The translations under genes were made by a program, and so were the position numbers. The notes beneath the pieces were generated by a model. That model saw only the letters and a program-made list of their open reading frames with translations. It was not told where the DNA came from and searched no databases. Positions 36,796 through 45,946 of a DNA stretch of 64,000 bases are shown piece after piece (position 1 is the first letter of the stretch; every line of letters begins with the position of its first letter). The DNA is from Actinoalloteichus fjordicus (GTDB taxonomy: Bacteria > Actinomycetota > Actinomycetes > Mycobacteriales > Pseudonocardiaceae): positions 1,984,001 to 2,048,000 of the forward strand of contig NZ_CP016076.1 of NCBI RefSeq assembly GCF_001941625.1, given 5' to 3'.

Positions 36796-37172
36796 GGGTG
36801 CTGCTGGACACGAACGTGCTGCTCTGGTGGTTGTTCGACGACGAGCGGCTCACGAGGGAGGCGACCGAGCTGATCGCCGACGTCGACAACACGGTGTACG
36901 TCTCGGCGGTCAGTGCCTTCGAGATCGCGACCAAGAGTTCGATCGGCAAACTCAGCGTGCCGGGCGACCTGGCGGAGCTCATCACGAAGAACGCCTTCGA
37001 CGAGATGCCGGTGACGGTGTCACACGGGCTGGAGGTCGCCCGGCTGCCTCTCCACCACCGTGACCCGTTCGACCGCCTGCTGATCGCGCAGGCCCGCTGC
37101 GAGTCGCTCACGCTGCTCACCGGTGACACGAAGTTGGAGTCCTACGAGGTCAAGGTGATCACGGTCGGCTGA
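36792..37172 (+). CDS. PIN-domain toxin, VapC-like ribonuclease
   Basis: 126 residues. PIN fold with the acidic metal-binding residues: Asp in LLDTNVLLWW, Glu in SAFEIATKSSIGK, Asp in DPFDRLLIAQA and the Asp in LLTGDTKLE. The FEIATK...GKL pattern places it in the PIN subfamily usually paired with Phd-type antitoxins. Such toxins cut specific tRNAs or rRNA; the target here is unknown. Confidence 0.9.
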   Translation: MRVLLDTNVLLWWLFDDERLTREATELIADVDNTVYVSAVSAFEIATKSSIGKLSVPGDLAELITKNAFDEMPVTVSHGLEVARLPLHHRDPFDRLLIAQARCESLTLLTGDTKLESYEVKVITVG

Positions 37173-37347
37173 TCGGCGACGAAGGCGCTGAGCCAGGGGG
37201 CAGTCTGTCTCGGCGAGGTGCCGGGAGCATAGGGGCGGTTGAGAACCGAGGAGGCGGGCTGATGGCGGCTGTCATGGAGCACCCGACAGGGCACCTAGGC
37301 GGCGGCCCTCCGTGGAGCAGCAGCCGCTGCGCGCCCGCGCCGTAGGT

Positions 37348-38052
37348 TCAGGACCGGCCGGTGTGCTCGCCCGGCTCCCCGAGCCTGTCGAGCTGCTCGT
37401 CCAGGAAGCCGCCTGCCTCGCGGGCGGCCTGTTCCGGGTCGTGGTCGCGCACCGCGTCCAGGAGAGCGCTGTGGGACACGTGCTGGACGCACGCCGCCGC
37501 GTTGTCCATGGCGACACCGGTCGCGACGCTGGCCAGCACCGCCTCGGTGAAGCCTTGATACAGCTCGGTCAGCACCGGGTTCTGGGCACACGCGACCAGC
37601 TGGGCATGGAAATCGGTGTCGATGCGCACCATCGACTCCCAGTCTTCCGCGACCAACGCCGCGTCACGTCGGCGAAGCGTCTCGGTGAGCGAGTCCAGCT
37701 CCTCGTCGGTGCGGCGCAGTGCGGCCAGCCGGGCCGCCTCGACCTCCAGCGCTCGGCGCGTCTCCAGCACGTCCCGCAGCTCCGATGCGCACAGCCTGCG
37801 CACGGCACCGGACAGCTCGCTGGTGGCTCGGACGAAGGTGCCGTCGCCCTGTCTGACCTCCAGCAGCCCGGCGTGGGCCAGCGCCCGGACCGCCTCCCGC
37901 ACCGTGTTCCGGCCGACTCCGAGTGCGTCGACCAGTTCGGGCTCGGCGGGTATCCGGCTGCCGATCGCCCATTCGCCACTGGTCACCAGCAGTCGAAGCT
38001 GTTCGATGACCTGGTCGACGAGCCCGGTGCGTCGAGTGGTGGCCAACGGCAC
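37348..38052 (-). CDS. GntR-family regulator, FadR/FCD subfamily
   Basis: 234 residues. Winged helix at the N-terminus (GSRIPAEPELVDALGVGRNTVREAVRAL split over residues 33-60), then the all-helical FCD effector domain whose metal-binding residues are represented by Asp and His in IDTDFHAQLV and a later HVSHSALLDAV. Divergent from the MFS gene, which it probably regulates with itself through the palindrome between them. A ribosome site AAGGACG precedes the ATG. Confidence 0.93.
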   Translation of the reverse strand: MPLATTRRTGLVDQVIEQLRLLVTSGEWAIGSRIPAEPELVDALGVGRNTVREAVRALAHAGLLEVRQGDGTFVRATSELSGAVRRLCASELRDVLETRRALEVEAARLAALRRTDEELDSLTETLRRRDAALVAEDWESMVRIDTDFHAQLVACAQNPVLTELYQGFTEAVLASVATGVAMDNAAACVQHVSHSALLDAVRDHDPEQAAREAGGFLDEQLDRLGEPGEHTGRS

Positions 38053-38077
38053 AACGACGTCCTTTCATCCGAACATC

Positions 38078-38092
38078 CTATGTTTGGCATAG
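38078..38092. promoter_or_regulatory. Candidate GntR operator in the divergent promoter region
   Basis: Perfect inverted repeat CTATG-TTTGG-CATAG, 26 bp upstream of the gntR start and just before the MFS start. Its A/T-rich character stands out from the surroundings. Confidence 0.5.
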
Positions 38093-38100
38093 TAGTCCGC

Positions 38101-39420
38101 GTGTCCTGGGAACGACGAGAACCACCAGCCTGGAATGATCGGATTCTCCCCGACGAACCGGGCGGCGTACAGCAGGCCGTCTTGGCCGGCGAGGACGCCG
38201 TGGCCCCGGACGCAGGCGCGGCGGCAGGCAGGCGGCCTGGTGCCAAGGGCCACACCGCTCTCGTCGGCAGTGGGCTGCTGCTGATCGGCGTCGCCCTCGC
38301 CGCCGCGAACATGCGACCGGCCGTCACCAGCCTCGCGTCGGTCCTCGGCGAGATCCGTTCCTCCCTCGGCCAGTCGACGACCTGGGCGAGCGTGCTGACC
38401 ACGGTGCCGACGCTCTGCTTCGGACTGGCCGGGGTGGCCGCGCCCTTCCTGGCCCGCCGTTTAGGGCTGGCCCGAGGCATCGGGCTCGCGTTGGCCGTGC
38501 TCGCCGTCGGGCTGACGGTCCGCGCCGTGGACGGCCCCTCGGCCGTGCTGGCGGGCACCTTTCTGGCCTGCGGCGCCATCGCGCTGTGCAACGTGCTGGT
38601 CCCCGTGGTGGTCAAGGAGTCGTTCCCCCACCGCATGGGCATGGCCACCGGCATCTACACCTCGGCGATGGCGGCGGGCGGTGCGCTCGGCTCCGCGTTG
38701 ACGCCCCGCTTCGCATTGTGGTTCGACGGCTGGCGGCTGCCGCTGGCCACCTGGGCGCTGCTGGCGCTGGCCGCGCTGTGCGTCTGGTCGGTCGCCGCCC
38801 GCCATGACCGCTCCGCCGCGCCCGCCGCGCCGTCCACCACGCCGGATCGACAGGGTTCGCTGCTGCGCAGCCCGCTGGCCTGGGCCATCACCCTGTTCTT
38901 CGCCACGCAGGCCCTGATCGCCTACGTGGTGATGGGCTGGCTGCCGGAGGTGCTCATGGCGGTGGGGCACGACGCCGCGACGGCGGGCCTCCTGCTGGCC
39001 GTGGTGATGGTGGTGGGGGTGCCGATGAGCCTGCTCACCGGGCCCCTCATCGCGCGCAGCCCGACTCAGTCGTGGTGGGCGGCGGGCCTGGGCGGCCTGG
39101 CCGCGGTCGGCATCCTCGGGCTGCTCGTCGCGCCGCTGTGGGCGCCGCTGCTGTGGGCGTTGACCCTCGGGATCGGCATGGCCGTGTTCCCGCTGGCACT
39201 CACGCTCATCTCGCTGCGGACCAGGTCGTCGGCGGAGACGGCCAGGATGTCCGCGATGGCGCAGAGTCTGGGCTACCTGATCGCGGCCACCGGACCGTTC
39301 CTCTTCGGGCTCCTGCACGACGCGACCGGCGACTGGGACGTGTCGTTGCTGATGGTGCTGGGAGTGCTGGTGGTGCAGACCGTCCTCGGCGTGATCGCTG
39401 GTCGTCCTCGCTACGTCTGA
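38101..39420 (+). CDS. MFS transporter, CynX/NimT family
   Basis: About 439 residues from GTG 38101; GTG 38200, with GAGG 5 nt upstream, would remove a 33-residue polar leader. Twelve hydrophobic helices with the family pattern (LAAANMRPAVTSLASVLGEI, VPLLVKE-like VPVVVKESFPHRMGMATGIY, YVVMGWLPEVL). Homologues include the cyanate transporter CynX and the nitroimidazole-resistance protein NimT; the substrate here is unknown. Divergent from a GntR regulator. Confidence 0.88.
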   Translation: MSWERREPPAWNDRILPDEPGGVQQAVLAGEDAVAPDAGAAAGRRPGAKGHTALVGSGLLLIGVALAAANMRPAVTSLASVLGEIRSSLGQSTTWASVLTTVPTLCFGLAGVAAPFLARRLGLARGIGLALAVLAVGLTVRAVDGPSAVLAGTFLACGAIALCNVLVPVVVKESFPHRMGMATGIYTSAMAAGGALGSALTPRFALWFDGWRLPLATWALLALAALCVWSVAARHDRSAAPAAPSTTPDRQGSLLRSPLAWAITLFFATQALIAYVVMGWLPEVLMAVGHDAATAGLLLAVVMVVGVPMSLLTGPLIARSPTQSWWAAGLGGLAAVGILGLLVAPLWAPLLWALTLGIGMAVFPLALTLISLRTRSSAETARMSAMAQSLGYLIAATGPFLFGLLHDATGDWDVSLLMVLGVLVVQTVLGVIAGRPRYV

Positions 39421-39447
39421 CGACGGTCGGCACTCACGAGCCCGTGC

Positions 39448-39591
39448 TCACTTCTTGCGGAACTTCGCCAGGTAGCCCTGGACCTTCTCCTTGTTCTTGG
39501 GATCGTTTGCCATCTCCTTGGCCTTGTCGATGGCCTCGCGAGCCTTCGGGCTCTTGGCGAACTCCTGGATTCGAGAGAACAGGGAAGACAT
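39448..39591 (-). CDS. Small basic helical protein, 47 residues
   Basis: Begins MSSLFSRIQEFAKSPKAR and ends YLAKFRKK; about a third of the residues are Lys, Arg, Glu or Asp, and the heptad-like spacing suggests one or two amphipathic helices. AGAGGGG lies 8 nt before the ATG, and codon third positions are strongly G/C. The pattern (short helical protein with KAKEMANDPKNKEKV) resembles small conserved actinobacterial proteins loosely related to the MT0933 antitoxin-like family; that link is only an impression. No cognate toxin is adjacent. Confidence 0.75.
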   Translation of the reverse strand: MSSLFSRIQEFAKSPKAREAIDKAKEMANDPKNKEKVQGYLAKFRKK

Positions 39592-39681
39592 GGCTCAAAC
39601 CCCTCTTCGGCACTGCGTCGGGCACTATGCGCCGACAAGGTCGAGATTACCCAATCGTGCGGTATGTGAACCGTTCTCGTC

Positions 39682-39713
39682 GCCCGGCGGGTCTGCTGGG
39701 GCGCCCGCCGGGC
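39682..39713 (-). terminator. Hairpin terminator after mtr
   Basis: A perfect 10-bp stem (GCCCGGCGGG and complement) with a 12-nt loop, 23 nt beyond the minus-strand mtr stop. Confidence 0.7.
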
Positions 39714-39735
39714 TCCTGACGGGTCCTCGATCGGC

Positions 39736-41124
39736 TCAGCCGGGCAGCGGCAGCTTGAGCAGGGCGTTCTCCACGAGCTCCGGCATGGCTGGGTGGATCC
39801 AGTACTGATCGCGCGCCATCCGTCGCACGTCCAGACCGAAGCTCATCGCCTGGATCAGCGGCTGGATCAGTGTCGAGGCCTGCGGACCGATGATGTGTGC
39901 GCCCAGCAGCCTGCCGTCGTCGGGGTCGGCGATCAGCTTGCAGAAGCCCGTGGTGTCCTCCATCGCCCAGCCGTAGGCGATGTCCGCGTAGTCCTGGGTC
40001 GCGGTGACGTAGCGGAGTCCCCGGATCTTCGCCTCCTGCTCACTGACCCCCACCGACGCGACCTGCGGAGCGGAGAACACCGCGTGCGGCACAAAGCGGT
40101 GATCGGAGGCCCTCGGCGCCTCGGGGTGCAGCAGGTTGTGCTGGACGATCCTCGTCTCGTGGTTGGCGACGTGCTTGAGCTGGTACTCCGAGCTGAGGTC
40201 GCCCAGCGCCCAGATCCCCTCGACGTCGGTGCGCTGGTACTCGTCCACCACCACCCGGCCGTCCGGGTGGGTCCGCACCCCGGTGCGGTCCAGGCGCAGC
40301 AGATCGGAGTTGGGCACGCGGCCTGCCGCGACCAGCAGGACCTCGCCCTCGGCACAGGTGGCGCCGCCGGGACCCTGGGAGTGCACGCGGACGAGGTCGC
40401 CCTGCCGCTCCACGCTGGTGATCGTCTGATCGAACCGCACGTCCCACCGGTCCGCGGCCAGCTCCGAGAACCGTCGGGAGACGTCGAGGTCCTCGTGCCG
40501 CAGCAGGGCCCCCGACCTGGTGACCATCGTGATCTCGACGCCGAAGGAGCCGAACACGTGTGCCAGTTCGGCGGCGATGAACCCGCCGCCCAGGATCACC
40601 ATCCGCTCCGGAAGCTTCTCCAGCCGCATGATCGTGTCGCTGGTGTGGGCGCCGACCTCGGCCATCCCCGGCACCGCCGGGATGACCGGCCTGCTGCCCG
40701 CCGCCAGCACGAACCGATCGGCGGTGATCGTCTGCTCCTCGGCACCCCGACCGGTGACGGTCAGCGTCTTGTCGCCGACGAACCGGCCGGTGCCCTCGAA
40801 CACGGTCACGTTCGGGCTGCCCTCGATCCGATACCGCCTGCCGCCCTGCGCGATCGGGTCGATGCGGCCGAAGATCCGGTCGCGCACGTCGGGCCAGCGC
40901 ACGCCCTGCAACTCGGAGTCCACGCCCAGCGCGGCCGAGGCGGCGGGCGTGCCCGCCAGTTCGGCGGTGTGCACGAACATCTTCGTGGGGATGCAGCCCA
41001 CGTTCAGGCAGGTGCCGCCGAAGGTGCCGCGCTCGATCAGCGCGACGTTCCAGTCGGCGAATCGGTCATCCACGATCGAGTTGCCCGATCCGGTGCCCAC
41101 GATGGCAAGGTCGAAGTGCTGCAC
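39736..41124 (-). CDS. mtr: Mycothione reductase
   Basis: 462 residues. Flavoprotein disulfide reductase keeping mycothiol reduced with NADPH. FAD motif LAIVGTGSGNS at the N-terminus; redox disulfide in GGTCLNVGCIPTKM; NAD(P) motif ILGGGFIAAEL; C-terminal dimer domain with the His-Glu pair in YWIHPAMPELVENAL. The GTGSGN pattern distinguishes Mtr from lipoamide dehydrogenase. Diagnostic of an actinobacterium. Confidence 0.95.
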   Translation of the reverse strand: MQHFDLAIVGTGSGNSIVDDRFADWNVALIERGTFGGTCLNVGCIPTKMFVHTAELAGTPAASAALGVDSELQGVRWPDVRDRIFGRIDPIAQGGRRYRIEGSPNVTVFEGTGRFVGDKTLTVTGRGAEEQTITADRFVLAAGSRPVIPAVPGMAEVGAHTSDTIMRLEKLPERMVILGGGFIAAELAHVFGSFGVEITMVTRSGALLRHEDLDVSRRFSELAADRWDVRFDQTITSVERQGDLVRVHSQGPGGATCAEGEVLLVAAGRVPNSDLLRLDRTGVRTHPDGRVVVDEYQRTDVEGIWALGDLSSEYQLKHVANHETRIVQHNLLHPEAPRASDHRFVPHAVFSAPQVASVGVSEQEAKIRGLRYVTATQDYADIAYGWAMEDTTGFCKLIADPDDGRLLGAHIIGPQASTLIQPLIQAMSFGLDVRRMARDQYWIHPAMPELVENALLKLPLPG

Positions 41125-41198
41125 GCCGTCATCTCCACTGTTCGTGTGTCCGTGTCGTCTGAGCCGATGGTGGCCGGGTCGTCGTCCGCCGAGAGGCG

Positions 41199-42437
41199 CT
41201 ACGCCCTGGTGTTCTGGGGTCGATCATGTTCGGAGCCGCCGCCGCGCCGCGACGACGCCGTGGTGCCGGACTGCCGCTGCGGCTCGGCCGCCGCACCCTC
41301 GCCTGTCTGGTCGTCCTCGTCGGTCTCCGGCGTCGCCGAGCCGGCAGGCCCGTCTCGGCCGACTCGGACGTCCACCGCGTGCAACCCGCTGAGCATTCCG
41401 CTGATTCCCCGCCGGTCGGCGGTCAGCAGCAGCGACACTGCGTGCAGACCGGCCAATGCCACCGCTGCCCAGACCGCAGGCGCCCACCAGATCAACGCGG
41501 CCGTCTGGAGCACTCCGAAGGCGCCGAACCCGCTGATCCACCAGACCACGGCGCGCAGCGCAGCGGCTCGACCGCCGTCCACACTGGTCAGACGCAGCAG
41601 CACGATCTGCTGCCCCGGCGTGGCCCGGCGAACCACGAGGCTGGTGCCGATCAGTGCCGCGGGCAGGCCCCACTGTGCCACCGCGTGGATCCACGGCAGC
41701 CCGTCCTCCGCGGCACCCCCGGTGCCGACCGCCGCCGTGACGATCAACAGGGCGACGTTTCCGGAGAGCCACATCACCAGCAGGTCGCAGGCCATCCCGA
41801 GCAGCCTGCGACTCGCGGTCACCGGCCTGGGCACGCCCGGCGCCGCTCCGGTGCGCTGGCCGGGCACCAGCCGCAGCAGCGGGGCGAGGACCGCCCCCAC
41901 CACCGCGCCCAGTCCGTTGGCCGCCAGGTCGTCGACGTCGAACAGCCGGTAGGGGCACGGGTAGAGGAACCAGATCCCGGTGAGCTGGGTGAACTCGATG
42001 AACAGGGTCGCGGCGGCCCCGATCGCGATCGTGGCGAGGAAGCCTCGCCGGAACATGTGCCGGACGAACATGCCCATCGGCACGAACAGCGCGATGTTCA
42101 TCGCGAACTGCTGGAACGCCGAGTCGACCAGCAACGAGCGGACGCCGCCGGAGCCGAAGGTCGCGGGCAGTCCGGAGAGGCTGGCAAGCGGGGTCAACTG
42201 CGGGCGCACCCAGGAGTAGGCCTCGCAGAAGCCGGGCCCGACGGGCGGGATCGGGATCAGCACATAGGCCAGCAGGCCCAGGATGTAACAGAGGAAGGCG
42301 AAGGCGATCAGCGCGTGGCCTAAGCCGAGCTGGCCCCGACGACGGTACTGCCGCGCCACGTAGGGCAGGAAGGCCAGCGCCGCGACGACGATCGCCAGGG
42401 TCAGCGCCACGAATCCGGGCAGGACACGGATGCTCAC
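41199..42437 (-). CDS. VanZ-family membrane protein fused to an RDD-like domain
   Basis: About 412 residues from GTG 42437; a GTG at 42488 would add 17. The N-terminal half is VanZ-like (NIALFVPMGMFVRHMF, AATLFIEFTQLTGIW, DVDDLAANGLGAVVG). The C-terminal half has RDD-type helices (RRLLGMACDLLVMWLSG, ATPGQQIVLLRLTSVDGGRA). The last about 45 residues are disordered and polar. VanZ proteins can confer lipoglycopeptide resistance by an unclear mechanism; this fusion form is widespread and its role unknown. Confidence 0.87.
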   Translation of the reverse strand: MSIRVLPGFVALTLAIVVAALAFLPYVARQYRRRGQLGLGHALIAFAFLCYILGLLAYVLIPIPPVGPGFCEAYSWVRPQLTPLASLSGLPATFGSGGVRSLLVDSAFQQFAMNIALFVPMGMFVRHMFRRGFLATIAIGAAATLFIEFTQLTGIWFLYPCPYRLFDVDDLAANGLGAVVGAVLAPLLRLVPGQRTGAAPGVPRPVTASRRLLGMACDLLVMWLSGNVALLIVTAAVGTGGAAEDGLPWIHAVAQWGLPAALIGTSLVVRRATPGQQIVLLRLTSVDGGRAAALRAVVWWISGFGAFGVLQTAALIWWAPAVWAAVALAGLHAVSLLLTADRRGISGMLSGLHAVDVRVGRDGPAGSATPETDEDDQTGEGAAAEPQRQSGTTASSRRGGGSEHDRPQNTRA

Positions 42438-42754
42438 GGTGGAAGTTGCTCCTGTGCTGGAAGTGGGGCGGTGCCCTGACGACGCCACGGCGGCCTCACG
42501 GGGAGGTCGACTCGGACGCGGGAAGGCCTGGGGGGACGGCCTGCTCGTGGTGCGATCACGCGCAGCGGGACGGCTCGGTGGAACGGGTGGCGCACGCCGG
42601 GATGGTCTGCTCGGCGGTGGAGCGGGCCGTCCCCGACAGGGTCGGAGCAGTCGAGATCAGACCCGGCGGGGGTCGGGTCCCGACCCGAGGCGGGAGCGGG
42701 GAACCAGACGAGCCTGCCTGCCCCGGAGACTGCGGCAGGCTCGGTGCGGACACC
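42438..42754. other. Intergenic region between the VanZ and PEBP genes
   Basis: About 315 bp with no gene, clear hairpin or repeat that I can support. Confidence 0.5.
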
Positions 42755-43291
42755 TCAGTGGGAGAAGACCGGAGCGATGATCGCCCTGGCGAGGGTGTGG
42801 AAGACGAGGTTGAAGCTGACCACCGTCAGGCTGGTGTCCGCGTCGACGTCGATGGCGGGCACGTCCATCGCGTGCACGACGAAGTAATACCGGTGCGGGT
42901 GGTCGCCCTGCGGGGGAGCGGCGCCTGCGTAGTCCCTGGTACCGAGGTCGTTGCGCACGGCGAACGCCGCGCCGGGCAGTGCTGCCCCTGCCGCGCCCGC
43001 ACCGGCCGCCAGCGTCGTCGTCGTGGCCGGGAGGTTCACGACCCCCCAGTGCCAGAAGCCGGCAGGAGTCGGCGCGTCCGGATCGAAGCAGGTGACGGTG
43101 AAGCCCTGGGTCTCGGCGGGGAACCCCGACCAGCTCAGCGCGGGCGAGACGTCCTCGCCGCCCGCTCCCGCAGAGATGTGCCGGGCGGGCAGCTGCTCCC
43201 CGTGGACGACGTCGTCACTGGTCACGGTGAAGGACGCCACCGAGGGAAGCAGGGTGTAGGGGTCGGGCGCGATCGGCCGGTCCAGGCTCAT
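42755..43291 (-). CDS. YbhB/YbcL family PEBP-like protein
   Basis: 178 residues from ATG 43291, which has AGGAG 4 nt upstream. The phosphatidylethanolamine-binding-protein fold is shown by FDPDAPTPAGFWHWGVVNLP and HRYYFVVHAMD, which form the anion-binding pocket. Bacterial members have no settled function; Raf-kinase inhibition is only a family name. No signal peptide. Confidence 0.92.
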   Translation of the reverse strand: MSLDRPIAPDPYTLLPSVASFTVTSDDVVHGEQLPARHISAGAGGEDVSPALSWSGFPAETQGFTVTCFDPDAPTPAGFWHWGVVNLPATTTTLAAGAGAAGAALPGAAFAVRNDLGTRDYAGAAPPQGDHPHRYYFVVHAMDVPAIDVDADTSLTVVSFNLVFHTLARAIIAPVFSH

Positions 43292-43707
43292 CGGACTCCT
43301 CAAGCGTCGTCGAGATCGTCGGTCTTCGCCGACGACCCTAGCGGCGCCTGCGCCTGCCGCCGCCGCCCGTTCGGTCGGTGCGTGCCGAGGCAGGCGGCCG
43401 CTCGCCGCGACGTCGCTTGTCGACGTGGCCCGGCCGACCCGACGGGCGGGTCAGGTCCGCCGAGCGGGACCCTCGCCGTGTTCCGGCTCGGCCGACGGCG
43501 TCGGACGTCGTCTGTCCAGCGGTTCTGCCGACCGAAGGTGCTCTCGCCGTGCCGGGGGGTGTCGGCGCGTCGACCCCGCAGTGGAGACCCTGCCGAGGGA
43601 GGCGACTCCCTCTGCCGAGGGAGGCAGGCGGGTGCTCGGGCGCGGGAGCCTGACCTCGACGTCGAGTACCACGCCGACCTCGTCGGCGCCGATCCAAGGG
43701 AGTTCCG
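43292..43707. other. Intergenic region between the PEBP gene and the membrane-protein/two-component operon
   Basis: About 415 bp between divergent genes, without a supported gene. A promoter for the downstream operon is expected; I cannot place it. Confidence 0.45.
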
Positions 43708-44655
43708 ATGCCCCGTTCGACTCCGCAGGCCGCACCCGCCCCGCCGAGCGCGGCGCCTGCGCCGAAGCCGATCGATGCAAGACCGCCGTCCGCCCGCCCG
43801 CTGCAGCTGGCCAGGGCGGCGCTCGTCGTCTGCCTGGCGCTGCTCGTTCTTGGTCTGCTGCCCGCGCCCGGCGACGTGCTCACCGCTGCCACCGGCGTGC
43901 CTGCCTGGTTCGCCCCGATCGGCGCGGGACTCGGGATGATCGCCGCCGCGCTGCTCGGCGGGTCGAGGACGTGCCGACATCCCGCGTCGATCGTGCTGGG
44001 CGTACTGGCCGGGGCGGCCCTGATCTGGGTCTCGACCGGGCTGCTCATCCAGGTCTTCGGCATCCCGGTCCTGGTGTTGTTCGGCGGTGAACTGCCATAC
44101 GAACTGCTCCCGATGGCCGTGCGCGTGCTGGCCGCCACCGCCGTCGCACTTCTCGCCGCGAGCATCCTGAGCGGTCGGGTCTTCACCGTCCCAGGACCGC
44201 ACGGCTCGTGGTTCGGCGTGGTCTCACTGGTCCTGGTGCTGGTCTACCCGGCGATCAAGACGGCATGGGCACTCGGCAGCGAGTTCGGCGTCACCGGTGA
44301 GCCGGTCGCGCACGGCTTCGACGCGGGATGGATTCCGGCGATCTTCGCCCTGTTCGGCGCGGTGCTCGTCCTCGCATTGACCTTCGATCGGGCTCGGTTC
44401 CTGCCCCGCTGGATGCTGCTGGCCGCAGGCTGGTTCGGATCCGGCGCCCTGATCACCGTCATCCCGGTGGTCCTGGCACCCGCCCAGTCGGCGGACTCCG
44501 GTGATCTGGCGCCGTGGGTCTTCACCCTCTTCTACGGCAGCTGGGCACTGCTCGGCCCGACGCTGGGCGCCACCACCTGGGTCTATCAGCTCCGCAGCCG
44601 CCGGACCGCAGGCCCCGTCCACGTCGCCGAGCCCGCTCCGCCGTCGCTACCGTGA
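43708..44655 (+). CDS. Polytopic membrane protein of unknown function
   Basis: 315 residues. A Pro/Ala-rich cytoplasmic leader of about 32 residues is followed by eight hydrophobic stretches (for example LVVCLALLVLGLLP, IVLGVLAGAALIWVSTGLL, VSLVLVLVYPAIKTAW, PWVFTLFYGSWALLGPTLG). No recognised domain. It ends 7 nt before a histidine kinase gene and is surely cotranscribed with it, so it may be a co-sensor or the output of that system. GGAG-like ribosome site before the ATG. Confidence 0.75.
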   Translation: MPRSTPQAAPAPPSAAPAPKPIDARPPSARPLQLARAALVVCLALLVLGLLPAPGDVLTAATGVPAWFAPIGAGLGMIAAALLGGSRTCRHPASIVLGVLAGAALIWVSTGLLIQVFGIPVLVLFGGELPYELLPMAVRVLAATAVALLAASILSGRVFTVPGPHGSWFGVVSLVLVLVYPAIKTAWALGSEFGVTGEPVAHGFDAGWIPAIFALFGAVLVLALTFDRARFLPRWMLLAAGWFGSGALITVIPVVLAPAQSADSGDLAPWVFTLFYGSWALLGPTLGATTWVYQLRSRRTAGPVHVAEPAPPSLP

Positions 44656-44662
44656 GCCTGCC

Positions 44663-45946
44663 ATGACCGTTCTGCCGCGCTTCCTGCGCTCGATGCGCCG
44701 CGTGCCCGTCCTCCGCCGGGCGTTCGACGCGGCCTTCTATCGCCGCTGGGCACACCTTGTCCTCGGCGGTGCCCTGCTGATGCCGTTCGTGGCGTTGACG
44801 GGCGTCGCCGTGGAGTTGCTCGCGCGACGGACGACCGAGGAACTGCCCGTCCTGCTCACGGCCACCCTGGCGGCCCTGCCGCTGGTGGCGCTCGTCGGGC
44901 TGCTGTCGCCCGTGCGGGAGTTGTCGGCGAGCGCGGCCAGGGCGTTGCTGGGCGGCCCGCTCATCGAGCAGGAGTTCGCACGGACCGGCGGCAGGCAGGC
45001 GCGGCGTCGCACGAGCCTATGGTTCGTGCTGCACCTGTTGATCGGCGGGGTGATCAGCGCGCTCACCCTGGCGCTGCCGCCTGCGACAGCCCTCGGGCTG
45101 GCCGCGCCATGGCTGCCGGATCTCCAACTGCCCGCAGGCTGGGGTGTCGGTGCCGAGGACGTCCGACGCTGGTGGCTGGTTCTCGGCGCGGTCCTGCTGC
45201 TGCTCGGTCTGTTCGCGGCGGTGGCCTCGGCAGGCGCCCTGCTGAGTCGGGCGGCAGGCGTGCTGCTCGGTCCGACGCCGGACGAGCGTCGTGCAGCCGC
45301 GCATCGGCAGCTCGTGCGTCGCGCGGAACGGCACCGGCTGGCGAGGGAGCTGCACGACTCGGTCGGCCATGCGCTGAGCGTGGTCAGCATCCAGGCGGGG
45401 GCGGCCCGACACACTGCGGCCACCGACGTCGCGTTCGCCGTGACCGCGATGCGGGCCGTCGAGACGGCGGCGCGGGAGGCTCAGACCGATCTGGATCACG
45501 TCCTTGGTCTGCTGCGCGACGACGACACGGCCGCTCGTCTCGCGACGCCGCTGCTGTCCGAGGTACACGCCGTCGTGGACGCCGCCCGCGCAGCGGGGAC
45601 CGAGGTCGAGCTGGTGGTGTCCGGTTCCCTCGACGAGCCCGACGCCGAGATGTCGCGGGAGGCCTACCGGATCGTGCAGGAGTGCCTCACGAACTGCCTG
45701 CGGCATGCGCCGGGCTGCCCGGTGCGCCTGTCCCTGGACATGAGGGCAGGGGAACTGCTGATCTCCGTCGGCAATCCGCTGCCGGCGGCGGACACCCGAT
45801 CCCGGCCGGGACCGAGCGGCGGGCGCGGCCTGCGGGGCGTGCGGGAGCGGGTCGCGAGCCTGGGCGGCCGGGTGGAGACGGGTGCGGTGGACGGCCGGTG
45901 GGCGGTGACGGCACGACTGCCGTCGGCTCGGACGGGAGGACGATGA
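44663..45946 (+). CDS. Sensor histidine kinase, NarL-type (HisKA_3)
   Basis: 427 residues. Four transmembrane helices in the first about 215 residues with little extracellular sequence, so it likely senses within the membrane. The phospho-accepting His is in RLARELHDSVGHALSVVSIQ near residue 230. The ATPase domain has its N box in YRIVQECLTNCLRHAP and G box in GRGLRGVRERVASLGG. GGGAGGA followed by an overlapping ATGA begins the response-regulator gene. Confidence 0.93.
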   Translation: MTVLPRFLRSMRRVPVLRRAFDAAFYRRWAHLVLGGALLMPFVALTGVAVELLARRTTEELPVLLTATLAALPLVALVGLLSPVRELSASAARALLGGPLIEQEFARTGGRQARRRTSLWFVLHLLIGGVISALTLALPPATALGLAAPWLPDLQLPAGWGVGAEDVRRWWLVLGAVLLLLGLFAAVASAGALLSRAAGVLLGPTPDERRAAAHRQLVRRAERHRLARELHDSVGHALSVVSIQAGAARHTAATDVAFAVTAMRAVETAAREAQTDLDHVLGLLRDDDTAARLATPLLSEVHAVVDAARAAGTEVELVVSGSLDEPDAEMSREAYRIVQECLTNCLRHAPGCPVRLSLDMRAGELLISVGNPLPAADTRSRPGPSGGRGLRGVRERVASLGGRVETGAVDGRWAVTARLPSARTGGR

